Below are positions 16,181 through 25,816 of a DNA stretch of 64,000 nt, one piece after another. Made by a program: the position numbers and the translations under genes. The notes under the pieces are model-generated. The model was not told where the DNA came from. It did not search any database and saw only the letters and a list, made by a program, of their open reading frames with translations. Location of the stretch: positions 3,800,501 through 3,864,500 of the forward strand of contig NZ_CP145905.1 in assembly GCF_036894955.1 (NCBI RefSeq). Direction: 5' to 3'. Within the stretch, counting starts at the first letter, position 1. The number at the start of each line of letters is the position of its first letter. The stretch comes from Paenibacillus sp. KS-LC4. GTDB taxonomy: Bacteria; Bacillota; Bacilli; Paenibacillales; Paenibacillaceae.

Positions 16181-16390
16181 TACGGGATAAGTCCCATAAG
16201 TGACCGTTGTTACTGTAAGTATCTATATTGCAATTTATCATGTTAAATATGTCTACGTTGACTATTTCGAACTGAGCGAGTTTATCGCATTGGTAACGAA
16301 AATGTTTATTGGAACAATTACGCGGATTTGTTCCCAAATACAACGAATCAGTGGCCGTACAAATGGCGAAATCCCCCGCCCAGCCTACAT

Positions 16391-17203
16391 CTACGACACC
16401 TTATGCTCAATCCTCAGCTTGTCAGCAACCATCGCGATGAACTCGCTATTCGTAGGTTTCGACTTGCTGATGTTGATCGTATAGCCGAACAGGTGACTGA
16501 TGCTGTCGATGTTGCCGCGTGTCCAAGCGACTTCGATAGCGTGGCGAATCGCACGTTCGACCCGGGACGGCGTTGTTTTGAATTTTTCGGCGATTGCTGG
16601 ATATAGCGTTTTTGTAATTGCACCCAAAATTTCGATATTGTTATACACCATTGTGATCGCTTCGCGTAAATACTGGTAGCCTTTAATATGAGCAGGCACA
16701 CCGATTTCATGAATGATGCTCGTAATATTGGCATCCAGGTTTTTGCCTTTAGCAAGCGGCACGACATTCGATTTCACTGTTGATGAATTCGAGTTGTAAG
16801 AAGAAGAAGCCGAGTACGAAGAATTCCCAAATAGCTGACGAATCCGGTTTGCCAAGATATCCATATCAAAAGGCTTGAGAATATAATAAGAAGCACCCAA
16901 TTGAACTGCTTTTTGTGTGATGTTTTCTTGACCGAAAGCTGTCAGCATAATGATTTTAGGCATTGGAGAAATATTCATTTCCCTTAAGCGCTCCAAAACG
17001 CCAAGTCCGTCCAAATGAGGCATAATAATATCTAGAATGAGTACATCAGGTACTTTACGGGATTCCTCCAAATGCCTCAGCACTTCTTCACCGTTATAAG
17101 CAACACCGCTCACATTCATATCACTTTGATCGGATATGTACTCCGATAACAAATTAGTAAATTCTCTGTTGTCATCAGCTAATAATACATCAATTTTTTG
17201 CAA
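16391..17203 (-). CDS. spo0A: Sporulation master regulator Spo0A
   Basis: A 270-residue response regulator. The receiver domain (about residues 1-125) has the acidic pocket LLADDNRE, the phospho-acceptor Asp58 in LILDIIMP and the KPFD motif. The C-terminal DNA-binding domain starts near 150 and includes [20 protein letters not shown] and the recognition region [17 protein letters not shown]. The TTG at 17203 is chosen because GGGAGG lies eight bases upstream; another TTG at 17233 would include the ribosome binding site in the coding region. It is phosphorylated through the sporulation relay and sets the choice to sporulate. It follows spoIVB as in Bacillus. Confidence 0.97.
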   Translation of the reverse strand: MQKIDVLLADDNREFTNLLSEYISDQSDMNVSGVAYNGEEVLRHLEESRKVPDVLILDIIMPHLDGLGVLERLREMNISPMPKIIMLTAFGQENITQKAVQLGASYYILKPFDMDILANRIRQLFGNSSYSASSSYNSNSSTVKSNVVPLAKGKNLDANITSIIHEIGVPAHIKGYQYLREAITMVYNNIEILGAITKTLYPAIAEKFKTTPSRVERAIRHAIEVAWTRGNIDSISHLFGYTINISKSKPTNSEFIAMVADKLRIEHKVS

Positions 17204-17272
17204 GATATTATCCTCCCTCAAATGATCCTCCAATTTTCACTCCTGAACCTTCCCCTAGTTGTCTTGAGTAAC

Positions 17273-17301
17273 ATTTTCGACACGTCGATATAAATTCCTT
17301 C
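17273..17301 (-). promoter_or_regulatory. Candidate sigma-H promoter of spo0A
   Basis: On the minus strand GAAGGAATT (17293-17301), 11 bases, then GTCGAAAAT (17273-17281). This fits the sigma-H pattern RnAGGAwWW, 11-12 bases, RnnGAATww with one mismatch. In Bacillus the main sporulation promoter of spo0A is sigma-H-dependent. Confidence 0.65.
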
Positions 17302-17393
17302 TGTCGAAAATTATTTTTCTTTATTTTTTTTCTCAATACCGTTATACTATTTATTTATTTACAATTAGCGCTTCATTTCGCTGAGTTTCGACA
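17276..17393. promoter_or_regulatory. Three 0A boxes upstream of spo0A
   Basis: TGTCGAA, the Spo0A-binding core, occurs at 17302-17308 on the plus strand and as TTCGACA at 17276-17282 and 17387-17393. The first two lie in or next to the candidate sigma-H promoter, so autoregulation is likely. Confidence 0.7.
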
Positions 17394-17409
17394 AAAGAAG
17401 GCCATCTCC

Positions 17410-17463
17410 AAAAATAAAACAATCGCCTGCAGCGTATAGCTCTCTGCCGCTGGCGATTGTTTT
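17410..17463 (-). terminator. Terminator after spoIVB
   Basis: AAAACAATCGCC (17416-17427) pairs with GGCGATTGTTTT (17452-17463). On the minus strand it follows the spoIVB stop and ends in TTTTATTTT. It separates spoIVB from spo0A. Confidence 0.85.
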
Positions 17464-18848
17464 TAAGCTGCTGTTTGACTGCCCGGCTGCATTGTAGATT
17501 TCAATAAAACCCCTGCATCTTGAAGCATCCATTCGATGAAACATCCATAACCCGATGTAGGATCATTTACAAACACATGGGTAACCGCACCAACCAGCTT
17601 GCCATTTTGGATAATTGGGCTTCCTGACATACCTTGTACAATGCCACCCGTTTTATCAAGCAAGCGCTTATCCGTTATTTTGATAACCATTCCTTTAGTT
17701 GCCGGACTGCTCTGCTTCATAACATGGGAAATTTCAATATCGAATTTCTCAACCTTTTGTCCGTTTACTACGGTGTAAATTTGAGCAGGACCTTCAGCTA
17801 CCTCCTCGGCAAAAGCAACCGGCACAGCACTGCTGTTATAGCTATGGGTAGGGTTTTCATTCATTTTTCCGAAAATGCCAAATGATGTATTTCGCTCCAC
17901 ATTACCCAGCACTTTACTTTCCTTCACAAAATGAGCCCTTTTTTCGCCCGGTTCACCATTTTGGCTTTTGTTAATCGACGTTACACTGGATTGGAGAATT
18001 TGACCATCACCAACCTCAATAGCCGTTTGCGTGTCCATATCCGTAATGACATGTCCAAGTGCTCCGTAAACGCCCTGATCAGGAGCATAAAACGTCAGTG
18101 TGCCTACACCAGCTGCAGAGTCCCGTATATAAAGACCTAGCCGCCACGTGCGATCCTCAGCATCATAAGAAGGATTCAAAACGGTTTTGCTTAATTGTCC
18201 GCCGCGCTTATAAACAATATCAAGCGCTTTCTTGTTGTTGCCCGCCTGACCAACGAGCTCAGCTACTTTCCTCACCTCGGTAACCTTTTGCCCATTGATC
18301 TTGACAATCAAATCGCCAAGACGCAAACCTGCAAGCTCACCTGGAGACTGTTTGCTGCCATTTTGACTAGTCACTTGATGATGACCGACGACTAAAATCC
18401 CCGCTGACTTCACCTTAACCCCAATGGTTTGACCACCAGGAATGACCTTTAAATCAGGTACAACATTGACTTTAACCGTCTTGAAAGGAATTTTACCGAA
18501 TAATTTCACTTTCATCCTCGTTTCGCCGCTTTGCTGCGAATGCAAGGATAGCGGTTCATTCAAATTGACTGATAAAGACCGGGTCGATGAGCCATTCACT
18601 TGAAGCATACGCGGGTCCACCGTAACTTGAGCATGAACAGGAACTCCATATTGTAATCGTTTCGATTGGCCTGTGAACAAACGCAGTTCATTCGGGATTG
18701 AGGCTAAGTGCTGAAACGGTGTGGAGAATCCTACCATGCAAATCAAAATCACGAGAACCAGACCGAACCATCTCTTCCTCTTGCTGGAGTTCAATGATTT
18801 CACGCTCCCTGTAATTCCATCGCATGACGATAAAGGTTTAATCGCCAT
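17463..18848 (-). CDS. spoIVB: SpoIVB serine peptidase (S55)
   Basis: A 461-residue protein. An N-terminal transmembrane anchor near residues 27-48 (WFGLVLVILICMVGFS) is followed by a long spacer, a PDZ domain near 160-225 (AGLRLGDLIVKINGQKV) and the S55 peptidase domain. The catalytic residues sit in GALGHVITD, KITDKR and QGMSGSPI, the last with the nucleophile serine. In Bacillus it is secreted from the forespore and cuts SpoIVFA, which frees SpoIVFB to activate pro-sigma-K. The gene lies between recN and spo0A, as in most endospore formers. Confidence 0.95.
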   Translation of the reverse strand: MAIKPLSSCDGITGSVKSLNSSKRKRWFGLVLVILICMVGFSTPFQHLASIPNELRLFTGQSKRLQYGVPVHAQVTVDPRMLQVNGSSTRSLSVNLNEPLSLHSQQSGETRMKVKLFGKIPFKTVKVNVVPDLKVIPGGQTIGVKVKSAGILVVGHHQVTSQNGSKQSPGELAGLRLGDLIVKINGQKVTEVRKVAELVGQAGNNKKALDIVYKRGGQLSKTVLNPSYDAEDRTWRLGLYIRDSAAGVGTLTFYAPDQGVYGALGHVITDMDTQTAIEVGDGQILQSSVTSINKSQNGEPGEKRAHFVKESKVLGNVERNTSFGIFGKMNENPTHSYNSSAVPVAFAEEVAEGPAQIYTVVNGQKVEKFDIEISHVMKQSSPATKGMVIKITDKRLLDKTGGIVQGMSGSPIIQNGKLVGAVTHVFVNDPTSGYGCFIEWMLQDAGVLLKSTMQPGSQTAA

Positions 18849-18880
18849 TGGCGTACCTTTAACTTACCCCGCCTCCACCG

Positions 18881-18911
18881 TTTTATGACCACAAAAAACT
18901 TCCCTGAATGC
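18881..18911 (-). promoter_or_regulatory. Weak forespore-type promoter candidate for spoIVB
   Basis: On the minus strand GCATTC (18906-18911) and GGTCATAAAA (18881-18890) partly match sigma-F/sigma-G elements with reasonable spacing. The -35 match is poor; listed because spoIVB is expressed in the forespore in Bacillus. Confidence 0.3.
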
Positions 18912-18917
18912 CCTCCA

Positions 18918-20630
18918 TTAGGCTCCTTTCTGTCGCAATGCCAAATCAAGCATTTCTTGTGCATGATGTCGCGTCTTCTCTGTGACTTCAACACCACCCA
19001 GCATACGCGCCAGCTCCTCTATTCGAGTACTGCTCATAATTTCTTTAATGGAGGTCGCTGTACGCTGATTAACGACTTGCTTGCGGATCTCATAATGATG
19101 ATCGGCCATACAAGCTACTTGCGGCAAATGCGTAATAGAGAAAATTTGGCAGCGACGCGATAATTGGGAGAGCTTCTCTGCAATTGACTGTGCTGCGCGT
19201 CCGCTTACACCAGTATCCACTTCATCAAATATGAGTACTGGTATTTGATCATGCTCAGCAAATATCGCTTTCAAAGCAAGCATCACACGCGACATCTCGC
19301 CGCCTGAAGCAATTTTATTTAATGGTTTAAGCGGCTCTCCAGGGTTTGGGGCCAGCATAAATACCGCTTCGTCACAGCCATTGCTATTAAGCACAACAGC
19401 TGATTCCTTTTGTTCATGCTGCTTGATTCTGTCCATCTGAACAGAAAAAATCGTATTAGGCATTTGTAATTGACGAAGCTCACGCTCAATTGACTCGGCC
19501 AAACGTGTTGAAGCATGATTCCGAAGCTGTGACAGCTCCTCAGCAAGCTCAAGTGCCGATTTATACAGTGTTGCTTCGCTATTACGCAGCTTTTCTAAGT
19601 AGTCATCGCGGTTTTCGATCTTGTCGCGCTCCACGACGATGCTTTTATAATAAACGAGAATATCCTCAATGCTCTCGCCATATTTGCGTTTCAAACCATG
19701 AATAAGGTTAAGACGATCTTCGATAGTAGCAAGCTGCTCTGGATCTGATTCAATGGTATCTCTGTAATCTCTAAGTTGAAAAGCGGCATCCTCAGCTTGA
19801 TAATAAGCCGATTGGAGCTGTTCAAGCAACGGCCCGACAATATTAGGATCATACGTCTGAATATCCGTTAGCTTAATAATCGCTTTATTTAAAGCATCTA
19901 AGCCAGCATCGCCATACAATAAAGAATAAGCTTCTGTAACATTATCCATCCGTTTACTTGCGTATTGCAGCTTGCGCTTCTCTTCAGCCAAGCTTTCATC
20001 TTCTCCAACTTTGAGCTGGGCGTTCGAAATTTCTTTGATTTGAAAACGATACAAATCCAGCATTTGCACATTATGGCGTGCAGAATCCTCTAGCTCACGC
20101 AGCGCAGCTCTTGCCTGCTGTAGCTCTTTATATACCGCTTTATAAGCCTGCTTGCGTTCAATCAATAAGTCTCCTGCGAACATGTCAAGCCACTCCAGAT
20201 GCCTCTCTGTACGCAGCAAAGATTGATGCTCATGCTGACCATGAATATTAACTAAACATTCCCCAATTTCACGAAGCATCGTCATGGTGACGAGCTGTCC
20301 ATTTACTCGGCTGCTGCTTTTTCCTTGGGAGGTGAGCTCACGACGAATGACGAGCATCTCGTCATGTGATGCCTCTACTCCTAGTCTCTCCAGCACATGC
20401 CATACAGGATGCATCCGCGGCAAATCAAACATCGCATCCATTTCCGCCTTCTGACAGCCATACCTGACCATATCTGCGGAGCCCCGTCCTCCAACAATTA
20501 AGCTAAGCGCGTCAATAATGATGGATTTACCCGCTCCCGTCTCCCCCGTCAAAACATGAAATCCATGGTGGAACGAAACCGTCACCTGCTCAACTACAGC
20601 TAAATTTCGAATGGACAGCTCTCGCAACAT
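18918..20630 (-). CDS. recN: DNA repair protein RecN
   Basis: A 570-residue SMC-like ATPase. Walker A is GETGAGKSIIIDAL near residue 32, and LIFDEVDTGVSGRAAQ near 470 is Walker B with the D-loop. A long coiled coil spans about 160-370 (LRELEDSARHN, LLEQLQSAYYQAEDAA). RecN binds 3' DNA ends and gathers broken chromosomes during double-strand break repair in the cytoplasm. It starts at ATG 20630, 28 bp after the argR stop, and is probably in the same operon. Confidence 0.95.
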   Translation of the reverse strand: MLRELSIRNLAVVEQVTVSFHHGFHVLTGETGAGKSIIIDALSLIVGGRGSADMVRYGCQKAEMDAMFDLPRMHPVWHVLERLGVEASHDEMLVIRRELTSQGKSSSRVNGQLVTMTMLREIGECLVNIHGQHEHQSLLRTERHLEWLDMFAGDLLIERKQAYKAVYKELQQARAALRELEDSARHNVQMLDLYRFQIKEISNAQLKVGEDESLAEEKRKLQYASKRMDNVTEAYSLLYGDAGLDALNKAIIKLTDIQTYDPNIVGPLLEQLQSAYYQAEDAAFQLRDYRDTIESDPEQLATIEDRLNLIHGLKRKYGESIEDILVYYKSIVVERDKIENRDDYLEKLRNSEATLYKSALELAEELSQLRNHASTRLAESIERELRQLQMPNTIFSVQMDRIKQHEQKESAVVLNSNGCDEAVFMLAPNPGEPLKPLNKIASGGEMSRVMLALKAIFAEHDQIPVLIFDEVDTGVSGRAAQSIAEKLSQLSRRCQIFSITHLPQVACMADHHYEIRKQVVNQRTATSIKEIMSSTRIEELARMLGGVEVTEKTRHHAQEMLDLALRQKGA

Positions 20631-20657
20631 AAACTGATGCCTCCTAAAATTGGTATG

Positions 20658-21110
20658 TTAGTTCAATAGCTCCAGCAACCTCTCTACAACTTCATTGCTC
20701 TGAGCTTTCGTGCGGCAAATAATTAAAATCGTATCATCTCCGCAAATAGTTCCCATTACTTCCTGCCACTCCATATTGTCCAGCAGCGCGCAAATCGTAT
20801 TGGCTGTGCCCGGCAAACACTTCATTACGACCAGATTGTCTGTGAAATCGATGTTTACGAAGTGATCAAGCAGTGCCCGCTTGAGCTTATGAATCGGATT
20901 GATTCGTTGTTTCTCCTGCGGCAACGAATATCTGTATCTGCCATCCTCTGCTGGAACCTTAATGAGCATAAGCTCCTTAATATCACGTGATACTGTCGCT
21001 TGCGTTACCTGCAATCCGGTATTGCGAAGTGCTTCAACTAGCTCCTCCTGCGTCTCCACAACCTGATTCGTAATAATTTCCTTAATTTTAAATTGACGTA
21101 TTCCTTTCAT
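20658..21110 (-). CDS. argR: Arginine repressor ArgR/AhrC
   Basis: A 150-residue hexameric regulator of arginine synthesis and breakdown. The N-terminal winged helix has IKEIITNQVVETQEELVEAL and VTQATVSRDIKEL. The C-terminal domain binds arginine and oligomerises through GTICGDDTILIICRT. The ATG at 21110 follows GGGAGG and gives the usual length; a longer frame adds 15 residues overlapping the upstream gene. The tlyA-(hypothetical)-argR-recN order matches Bacillales, where argR is called ahrC. Confidence 0.95.
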   Translation of the reverse strand: MKGIRQFKIKEIITNQVVETQEELVEALRNTGLQVTQATVSRDIKELMLIKVPAEDGRYRYSLPQEKQRINPIHKLKRALLDHFVNIDFTDNLVVMKCLPGTANTICALLDNMEWQEVMGTICGDDTILIICRTKAQSNEVVERLLELLN

Positions 21111-21138
21111 AAATAAAGCGCCTCCCAAACATGCTATT

Positions 21139-21591
21139 CTATAACTGAAAAACAACTTTTCTAATGGAGCGTTCCTTCACATTAATAAACAGGATGCCCT
21201 GACATTTCGGCAGCATCAGTCCGTACACAAGCAGCCTATCCCTTATTCCGCTTCCTGTCCAATCCATCGGCATACGATCCCTTGCAGTCTTCACGATGTA
21301 TAACTCTCCGTCAAGTTCTGCAATATAATCAATATACAAGCGGCTGTCAAGCTCTTGGCCATCCAAGTCAATCTGAATGGGAATCCGGTGCTTGCCTGAA
21401 ACAACATGATATCCACTCTGCTCAAGAAACAGAACGTTCTCATCATTTGGATCAAGCGGTACACCCTTACCAAGCTTCAATCGGTTAAAGGAGGCCGGCT
21501 CGTGCAGCCAGCGATGAAACAATCGAAATAACCACAGGATTAACAAGGCGGAGGCAACTAGCATAATTAACCAGTCACCGTATTTGTCCAT
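21139..21591 (-). CDS. Conserved membrane-anchored protein of unknown function
   Basis: A 150-residue protein with start ATG 21591 after TGGAGGG. One transmembrane helix near residues 8-24 (LIMLVASALLILWLF) is followed by a cytoplasmic domain. That domain contains LYIDYIAELDGELYIVKTARDR and RLLVYGLML, which faintly recall the D-ExK and QxxxY motifs of PD-(D/E)XK nucleases. The E of ExK is replaced (YIVKT), so activity is doubtful. It lies between tlyA and argR. Not recognised as a named family. Confidence 0.7.
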   Translation of the reverse strand: MDKYGDWLIMLVASALLILWLFRLFHRWLHEPASFNRLKLGKGVPLDPNDENVLFLEQSGYHVVSGKHRIPIQIDLDGQELDSRLYIDYIAELDGELYIVKTARDRMPMDWTGSGIRDRLLVYGLMLPKCQGILFINVKERSIRKVVFQL

Positions 21592-21782
21592 ATGCGACCC
21601 TCCATCCAAAACATCCTTATATGTATTGGTTCGTGATGGACGACGCATATTCCTGTCAAAATCTATAAAGCGAACGCATGTTTGGTTGAGTCCAGTGTAT
21701 CAAAAAAGACCCAACTCTGTAAAGTAAAAAATAGGGGAACGCCTGATCGCCTTAGCGATGCAGGCATTCCCCTCGCAGCTTG

Positions 21783-22613
21783 CTACTGTTTATCAGCGGA
21801 AAAGGTACCGCTCGCCTGCTTGACGAGCTCCATAATTGCCGCATCATCGGGAACCTGCTGATTAGGCTGGTTATCCCAAATCCAGTAAGCTAAAAATTCA
21901 ATATTGCCCTCTCCGCCTGTAATAGGTGAAAAGGATAGATCACGCAGCGTATAACCCATCTCAGCAGCGGCCTGCGTTACATTGCGCAGTACCTCTGCAT
22001 GTACCTTAATGTCCCTTATCACACCAGATTTCCCTACTTTGTCACGGCCTGCCTCAAATTGCGGCTTGATTAAAGCCATCACGCCTGAGCCCGGATCCAT
22101 TAATCCAGCAAGCGCAGGCAAAATGAGCTTCAATGAGATAAATGAAACATCAATAGTGGCAAATGTAGGCTTAGGCCCCAGCAGCTCTTCAGGCTTTATA
22201 TAACGGAAGTTAACGCGCTCCATGACGTTCACACGTGGATCTTGACGCAGTGACCAATCCAGCTGATTATAGCCAACGTCAATAGCGTAAACGTATTTCG
22301 CTCCATTTTGCAAAGCACAATCCGTAAAACCACCAGTCGAAGCTCCAATATCCAGCATTGTACGTCCAGTTAGATCCAGCTCAAAAGTGCGAATGGCCTT
22401 CTCCAGCTTTAGACCCCCGCGGCTCACATAAGCGTGAATAGCCCCTTTTACTTTAATATCCGCCGTGCGGGCAACTTTCATTCCGCTCTTATCAATCGGT
22501 TCGTTATCCACCAGAACAAGGCCAGCCATTAGTGCTTTCTTTGCCTTCTCCCTGCTTTCATAAAAACCACGCTCGACGAGCAGTACATCTATTCGTTCTT
22601 TAGGTGTCGTCAT
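21783..22613 (-). CDS. TlyA-family rRNA 2'-O-methyltransferase
   Basis: A 276-residue protein like Bacillus YqxC. An N-terminal S4 RNA-binding domain (about residues 6-65: RIDVLLVERGFYESREKAKK) is followed by an FtsJ-like methyltransferase domain with the SAM motif LDIGASTGGFTDCALQNGA and the downstream TIDVSFISLKLILPAL. In mycobacteria TlyA methylates 16S and 23S rRNA, so action on rRNA is likely here. It is 17 bp downstream of dxs on the same strand, in the conserved order ispA-dxs-tlyA. Confidence 0.9.
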   Translation of the reverse strand: MTTPKERIDVLLVERGFYESREKAKKALMAGLVLVDNEPIDKSGMKVARTADIKVKGAIHAYVSRGGLKLEKAIRTFELDLTGRTMLDIGASTGGFTDCALQNGAKYVYAIDVGYNQLDWSLRQDPRVNVMERVNFRYIKPEELLGPKPTFATIDVSFISLKLILPALAGLMDPGSGVMALIKPQFEAGRDKVGKSGVIRDIKVHAEVLRNVTQAAAEMGYTLRDLSFSPITGGEGNIEFLAYWIWDNQPNQQVPDDAAIMELVKQASGTFSADKQ

Positions 22614-22629
22614 TCTTTTACCTAGCCTT

Positions 22630-24528
22630 CTAATGCTGTCCAGTAATGCGCATTTTACTGCGAGGATGCATGTTTTTGAGCTCAGCCGCTATCCGTTCGC
22701 CTGTCAGGCCCACTTCTGCGCGCTGCTCTTTAATGGAACCATGTTCAATAAATTGGTCTGGAATACCGACAATCCGAATTGGCAGGCCATAAATACCGCG
22801 CAGTGAATAAAATTCAAGAATCGCACTGCCTAGACCGCCAAGTTCTGCTCCTTCTTCCAGCACAATGATGTTTTTGCCTTCATTAGCAAGGGACAAAAGC
22901 ATTTGCTCATCCATAGGCTTAATAAAACGAGCATTTACAATACGGACATTCATGCCATCACGCTTCAATAGATCTGCTGCTTCTTCCGCCACTTGCAGCA
23001 TCGGTCCGATGGCAATAATAACAGCCGAATCACCTTCGCGCACCGTTTCCCATGAACCAATTGGCAGCGGCAGCAGCTCAGCATCAATTGCTACGCCAAG
23101 ACCGTTAATCCGCGGATAACGAACAGCAATCGGACCCTCATTATAATCAACCGCCGTCTTCATCATCCGGCGCAGCTCATTTTCATCCTTTGGCATCATA
23201 ATGACGAGATTTGGCACATGACGCAAAAATGGAATATCATACACACCATGATGAGTTTCCCCATCGGGTCCAACAAAGCCAGCACGGTCGATAGCAAAAA
23301 TAACATTCAGGTTTTGGCGGCAAATATCATGAACAACCTGATCATAGGCTCTTTGTAGAAACGTAGAATAAACAGCAAATACCGGCTTCATTCCTTCAAT
23401 TGCAAGTGCCGCAGACATCGTCGCCGCATGCTGCTCAGCGATGCCAACATCGACCATGCGCCCTGGAAAACGAGCTGCGAATTCCATTAGCCCTGATCCA
23501 CTAGGCATAGCAGGCGTAACAGCAATAATCCGTTCATCCTTCTCGGCCAGCTCAATCAGTACATCGCCAAATACCTGCGTATACATTGGCGAGCCAACGG
23601 CCTTGACAACTTGGCCCGACTCGATCTTGTATGGAGATATGCCATGCCATTTGTGTGAATCTGCTTCCGCTGGCGAGTAGCCTTTACCTTTAACCGTCAC
23701 CACATGCACAAGAACAGGTCCTGACACGGAATCTGCCTGACGGAAAATATCCAAAAGCTGCTCCATATCATGCCCGTCAACTGGTCCCAAATAAGTGAGA
23801 CCAAATTGCTCAAACAGTATGCCCGTTACAAGCAAATATTTCAAGCTGTCTTTAAACTTTTCTGCCGTCTTGGCCAGCTTCCCGCCGACAGCAGGAATTT
23901 TGTTCAAGAAATGCTGCAGCTCTTCCTTCGCCTTCTGATAATGGCGATCAGAGCGGATTTTCCCTAGATATTGATGCATCGCACCAACATTCGGCGCAAT
24001 GGACATCTCATTGTCGTTCAGTACGACGATCATTTTCTTCTTCTCATGACCGATATGATTAAGCGCCTCAAAGGCCATCCCGCCAGTCAAAGCACCATCG
24101 CCAATGACGGCAACAACCCGATTGTCCTCGCCTTTAAAGTCACGCGCCATCGCCATACCCATTGCTGCGGACAGCGACGTGCTGCTATGTCCAGCTTCCC
24201 AAACATCATGCACGCTTTCATCGCGTTTCACAAACCCGCACATGCCTTTATATTGACGCAGTGAATCGAAGCGATCCATGCGCCCTGTTAAAATTTTATG
24301 CACATAAGACTGATGACCTACATCAAAGACAAATTTATCCTTTGGGCTGTCAAATAAATAATGAAGAACGAGCGTCAGCTCCACAACTCCTAGATTGGAA
24401 GCAAGGTGACCACCCGTAACGGAAAGCTTCTCAATGAGAAACTGGCGCACTTCACCTGCAAGCTGCTCCAGCTCTTTCTTGGAAAACCCTTTTAAATCCT
24501 GAGGACCGTTTATATGTTCAAGCAGCAC
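22630..24528 (-). CDS. dxs: 1-deoxy-D-xylulose-5-phosphate synthase
   Basis: A 632-residue thiamine diphosphate enzyme making DXP from pyruvate and glyceraldehyde 3-phosphate, the first step of the MEP isoprenoid pathway. The cofactor motif runs [20 protein letters not shown] to [12 protein letters not shown], and the catalytic histidine is in the N-terminal [11 protein letters not shown] and [10 protein letters not shown] segments. The transketolase pyrimidine and C-terminal domains follow. I choose GTG 24528 with GAGGAAG just upstream; a frame to 24570 adds 14 residues without support. It lies after ispA in the same direction. Confidence 0.95.
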   Translation of the reverse strand: MLLEHINGPQDLKGFSKKELEQLAGEVRQFLIEKLSVTGGHLASNLGVVELTLVLHYLFDSPKDKFVFDVGHQSYVHKILTGRMDRFDSLRQYKGMCGFVKRDESVHDVWEAGHSSTSLSAAMGMAMARDFKGEDNRVVAVIGDGALTGGMAFEALNHIGHEKKKMIVVLNDNEMSIAPNVGAMHQYLGKIRSDRHYQKAKEELQHFLNKIPAVGGKLAKTAEKFKDSLKYLLVTGILFEQFGLTYLGPVDGHDMEQLLDIFRQADSVSGPVLVHVVTVKGKGYSPAEADSHKWHGISPYKIESGQVVKAVGSPMYTQVFGDVLIELAEKDERIIAVTPAMPSGSGLMEFAARFPGRMVDVGIAEQHAATMSAALAIEGMKPVFAVYSTFLQRAYDQVVHDICRQNLNVIFAIDRAGFVGPDGETHHGVYDIPFLRHVPNLVIMMPKDENELRRMMKTAVDYNEGPIAVRYPRINGLGVAIDAELLPLPIGSWETVREGDSAVIIAIGPMLQVAEEAADLLKRDGMNVRIVNARFIKPMDEQMLLSLANEGKNIIVLEEGAELGGLGSAILEFYSLRGIYGLPIRIVGIPDQFIEHGSIKEQRAEVGLTGERIAAELKNMHPRSKMRITGQH

Positions 24529-24643
24529 AGTACTTCCTCGCTTTCGCGAACAGCAGCCATCACTGTTCAATAGACGTCAAAATATTTAAACTATTATAAC
24601 ATAGGCTTTATTTTTTTCCCAATCCTTAAGACATTAGGGCGGA

Positions 24644-25558
24644 TTAATGATCCCTCTGCACCAAATAATCAGCGATTTGCAAAAGCCTGTCAGGTGCTGC
24701 AAGTCCCGCACTCAGCACCGCTGACTTCGCGTCCTGCGTCAAATGCTCTACTTGAGCCTTGCTCTCCTCAAGCCCCATCAGAAAAGGATAGGTTACCTTT
24801 TGTTGTTCAACATCGCTGTTGGTCTTCTTGCCAAGCTTGCTCTCATCACCAATCAAATCCAGAATATCATCTTGAATTTGAAAAGCTAGACCGATATTGC
24901 GGCCGTACTGCTCCAGCAGTTTGATCTGCTCTTCCGTTGCTCCGCCAATACGTGCGCCGGCTGTAACAGAAAATACAACCAGATCTCCGGTTTTGTGCAA
25001 ATGAATATATTCAAGCTCTGCAAGCGATGTGATGCCCTGCTCACCCAGCATATCTGCTACTTGCCCGCCGACCATGCCTCTTGCCCCGGCAAGCATCGCT
25101 AAATCCTCTACAATATCGAGTGCAACCTGCGCACTGACACCGCCAGCTTTAGCCGCTTTAGGAATTAAATGAAACGCATGGGTCAGCAGCGCGTCACCAG
25201 CCAAAATCGCCATAGCCTCTCCGTACACCTTATGGTTCGTCAGCTTGCCTCGGCGATAATCATCATTATCCATGGCTGGCAAATCATCATGAATTAAGGA
25301 ATACGTATGTACGCATTCAATCGCGCAAGCTACAGGTAACGCTTTGCTCACCATATCTCCGTTACCGCTAATAGCCTCAGCTACAGCGAGCACAAGAGCG
25401 GGTCGCAAGCGTTTACCACCGGCCTCCAATGAATACATCATAGATTCACGGAGCTTATCCGGAACCTCCCACTGCGCAGGCAGCACCTCGGTAAGCGCCT
25501 GCTCTACGGTGGCGGCGCATTGCGCCAAATAAGTTTTTATCAAAACCGTGTCGCTCAA
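24644..25558 (-). CDS. ispA: Farnesyl diphosphate synthase
   Basis: A 304-residue trans-prenyltransferase. The first aspartate-rich motif is IHDDLPAMDNDDYRRGK near residue 85 and the second is FQIQDDILDLIGD near 230; both bind the magnesium diphosphate. It joins isopentenyl diphosphate to dimethylallyl and geranyl diphosphate. It starts at TTG after AAAGGAG, three bases beyond the xseB stop, so the two are probably co-translated. The chain length of the product is inferred from family size, not from a proven residue. Confidence 0.93.
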   Translation of the reverse strand: MSDTVLIKTYLAQCAATVEQALTEVLPAQWEVPDKLRESMMYSLEAGGKRLRPALVLAVAEAISGNGDMVSKALPVACAIECVHTYSLIHDDLPAMDNDDYRRGKLTNHKVYGEAMAILAGDALLTHAFHLIPKAAKAGGVSAQVALDIVEDLAMLAGARGMVGGQVADMLGEQGITSLAELEYIHLHKTGDLVVFSVTAGARIGGATEEQIKLLEQYGRNIGLAFQIQDDILDLIGDESKLGKKTNSDVEQQKVTYPFLMGLEESKAQVEHLTQDAKSAVLSAGLAAPDRLLQIADYLVQRDH

Positions 25559-25561
25559 GCG

Positions 25562-25816
25562 TTATTCTCCTTTGTCTTCGCTCGGTGGAGCAAACGTTTT
25601 TTTCTGAAAGCCCTGCTCTGTTTCAATGAGCGTCTCGATCTTCTGCTCCACCTGCTCTAGCTTGCCGCTGCACAGCTTTGACAGACGCATGCCCTCTTGA
25701 AATAGATCAATCGCCGTCTCCAGCGGAACATCACCGTGTTCAAGCTTCTCTACAATTGTATCAAGCTGCTCCATCGCCTGTTCAAAGCTAAGCTCGGTTG
25801 CTTCCTTCTTTGCCAC
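25562..25816 (-). CDS. xseB: Exodeoxyribonuclease VII small subunit
   Basis: An 84-residue helical protein with the family core LSFEQAMEQLDTIVEKLEHG, PLETAIDLFQEGMRLSKLC. Several XseB copies bind one XseA to form exonuclease VII, which degrades single-stranded DNA. The GTG at 25816 follows GGGAGAGGG and gives the usual length. The start lies inside the 3' end of xseA, an overlap of 29 bp that suggests coupling. Confidence 0.93.
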   Translation of the reverse strand: MAKKEATELSFEQAMEQLDTIVEKLEHGDVPLETAIDLFQEGMRLSKLCSGKLEQVEQKIETLIETEQGFQKKTFAPPSEDKGE

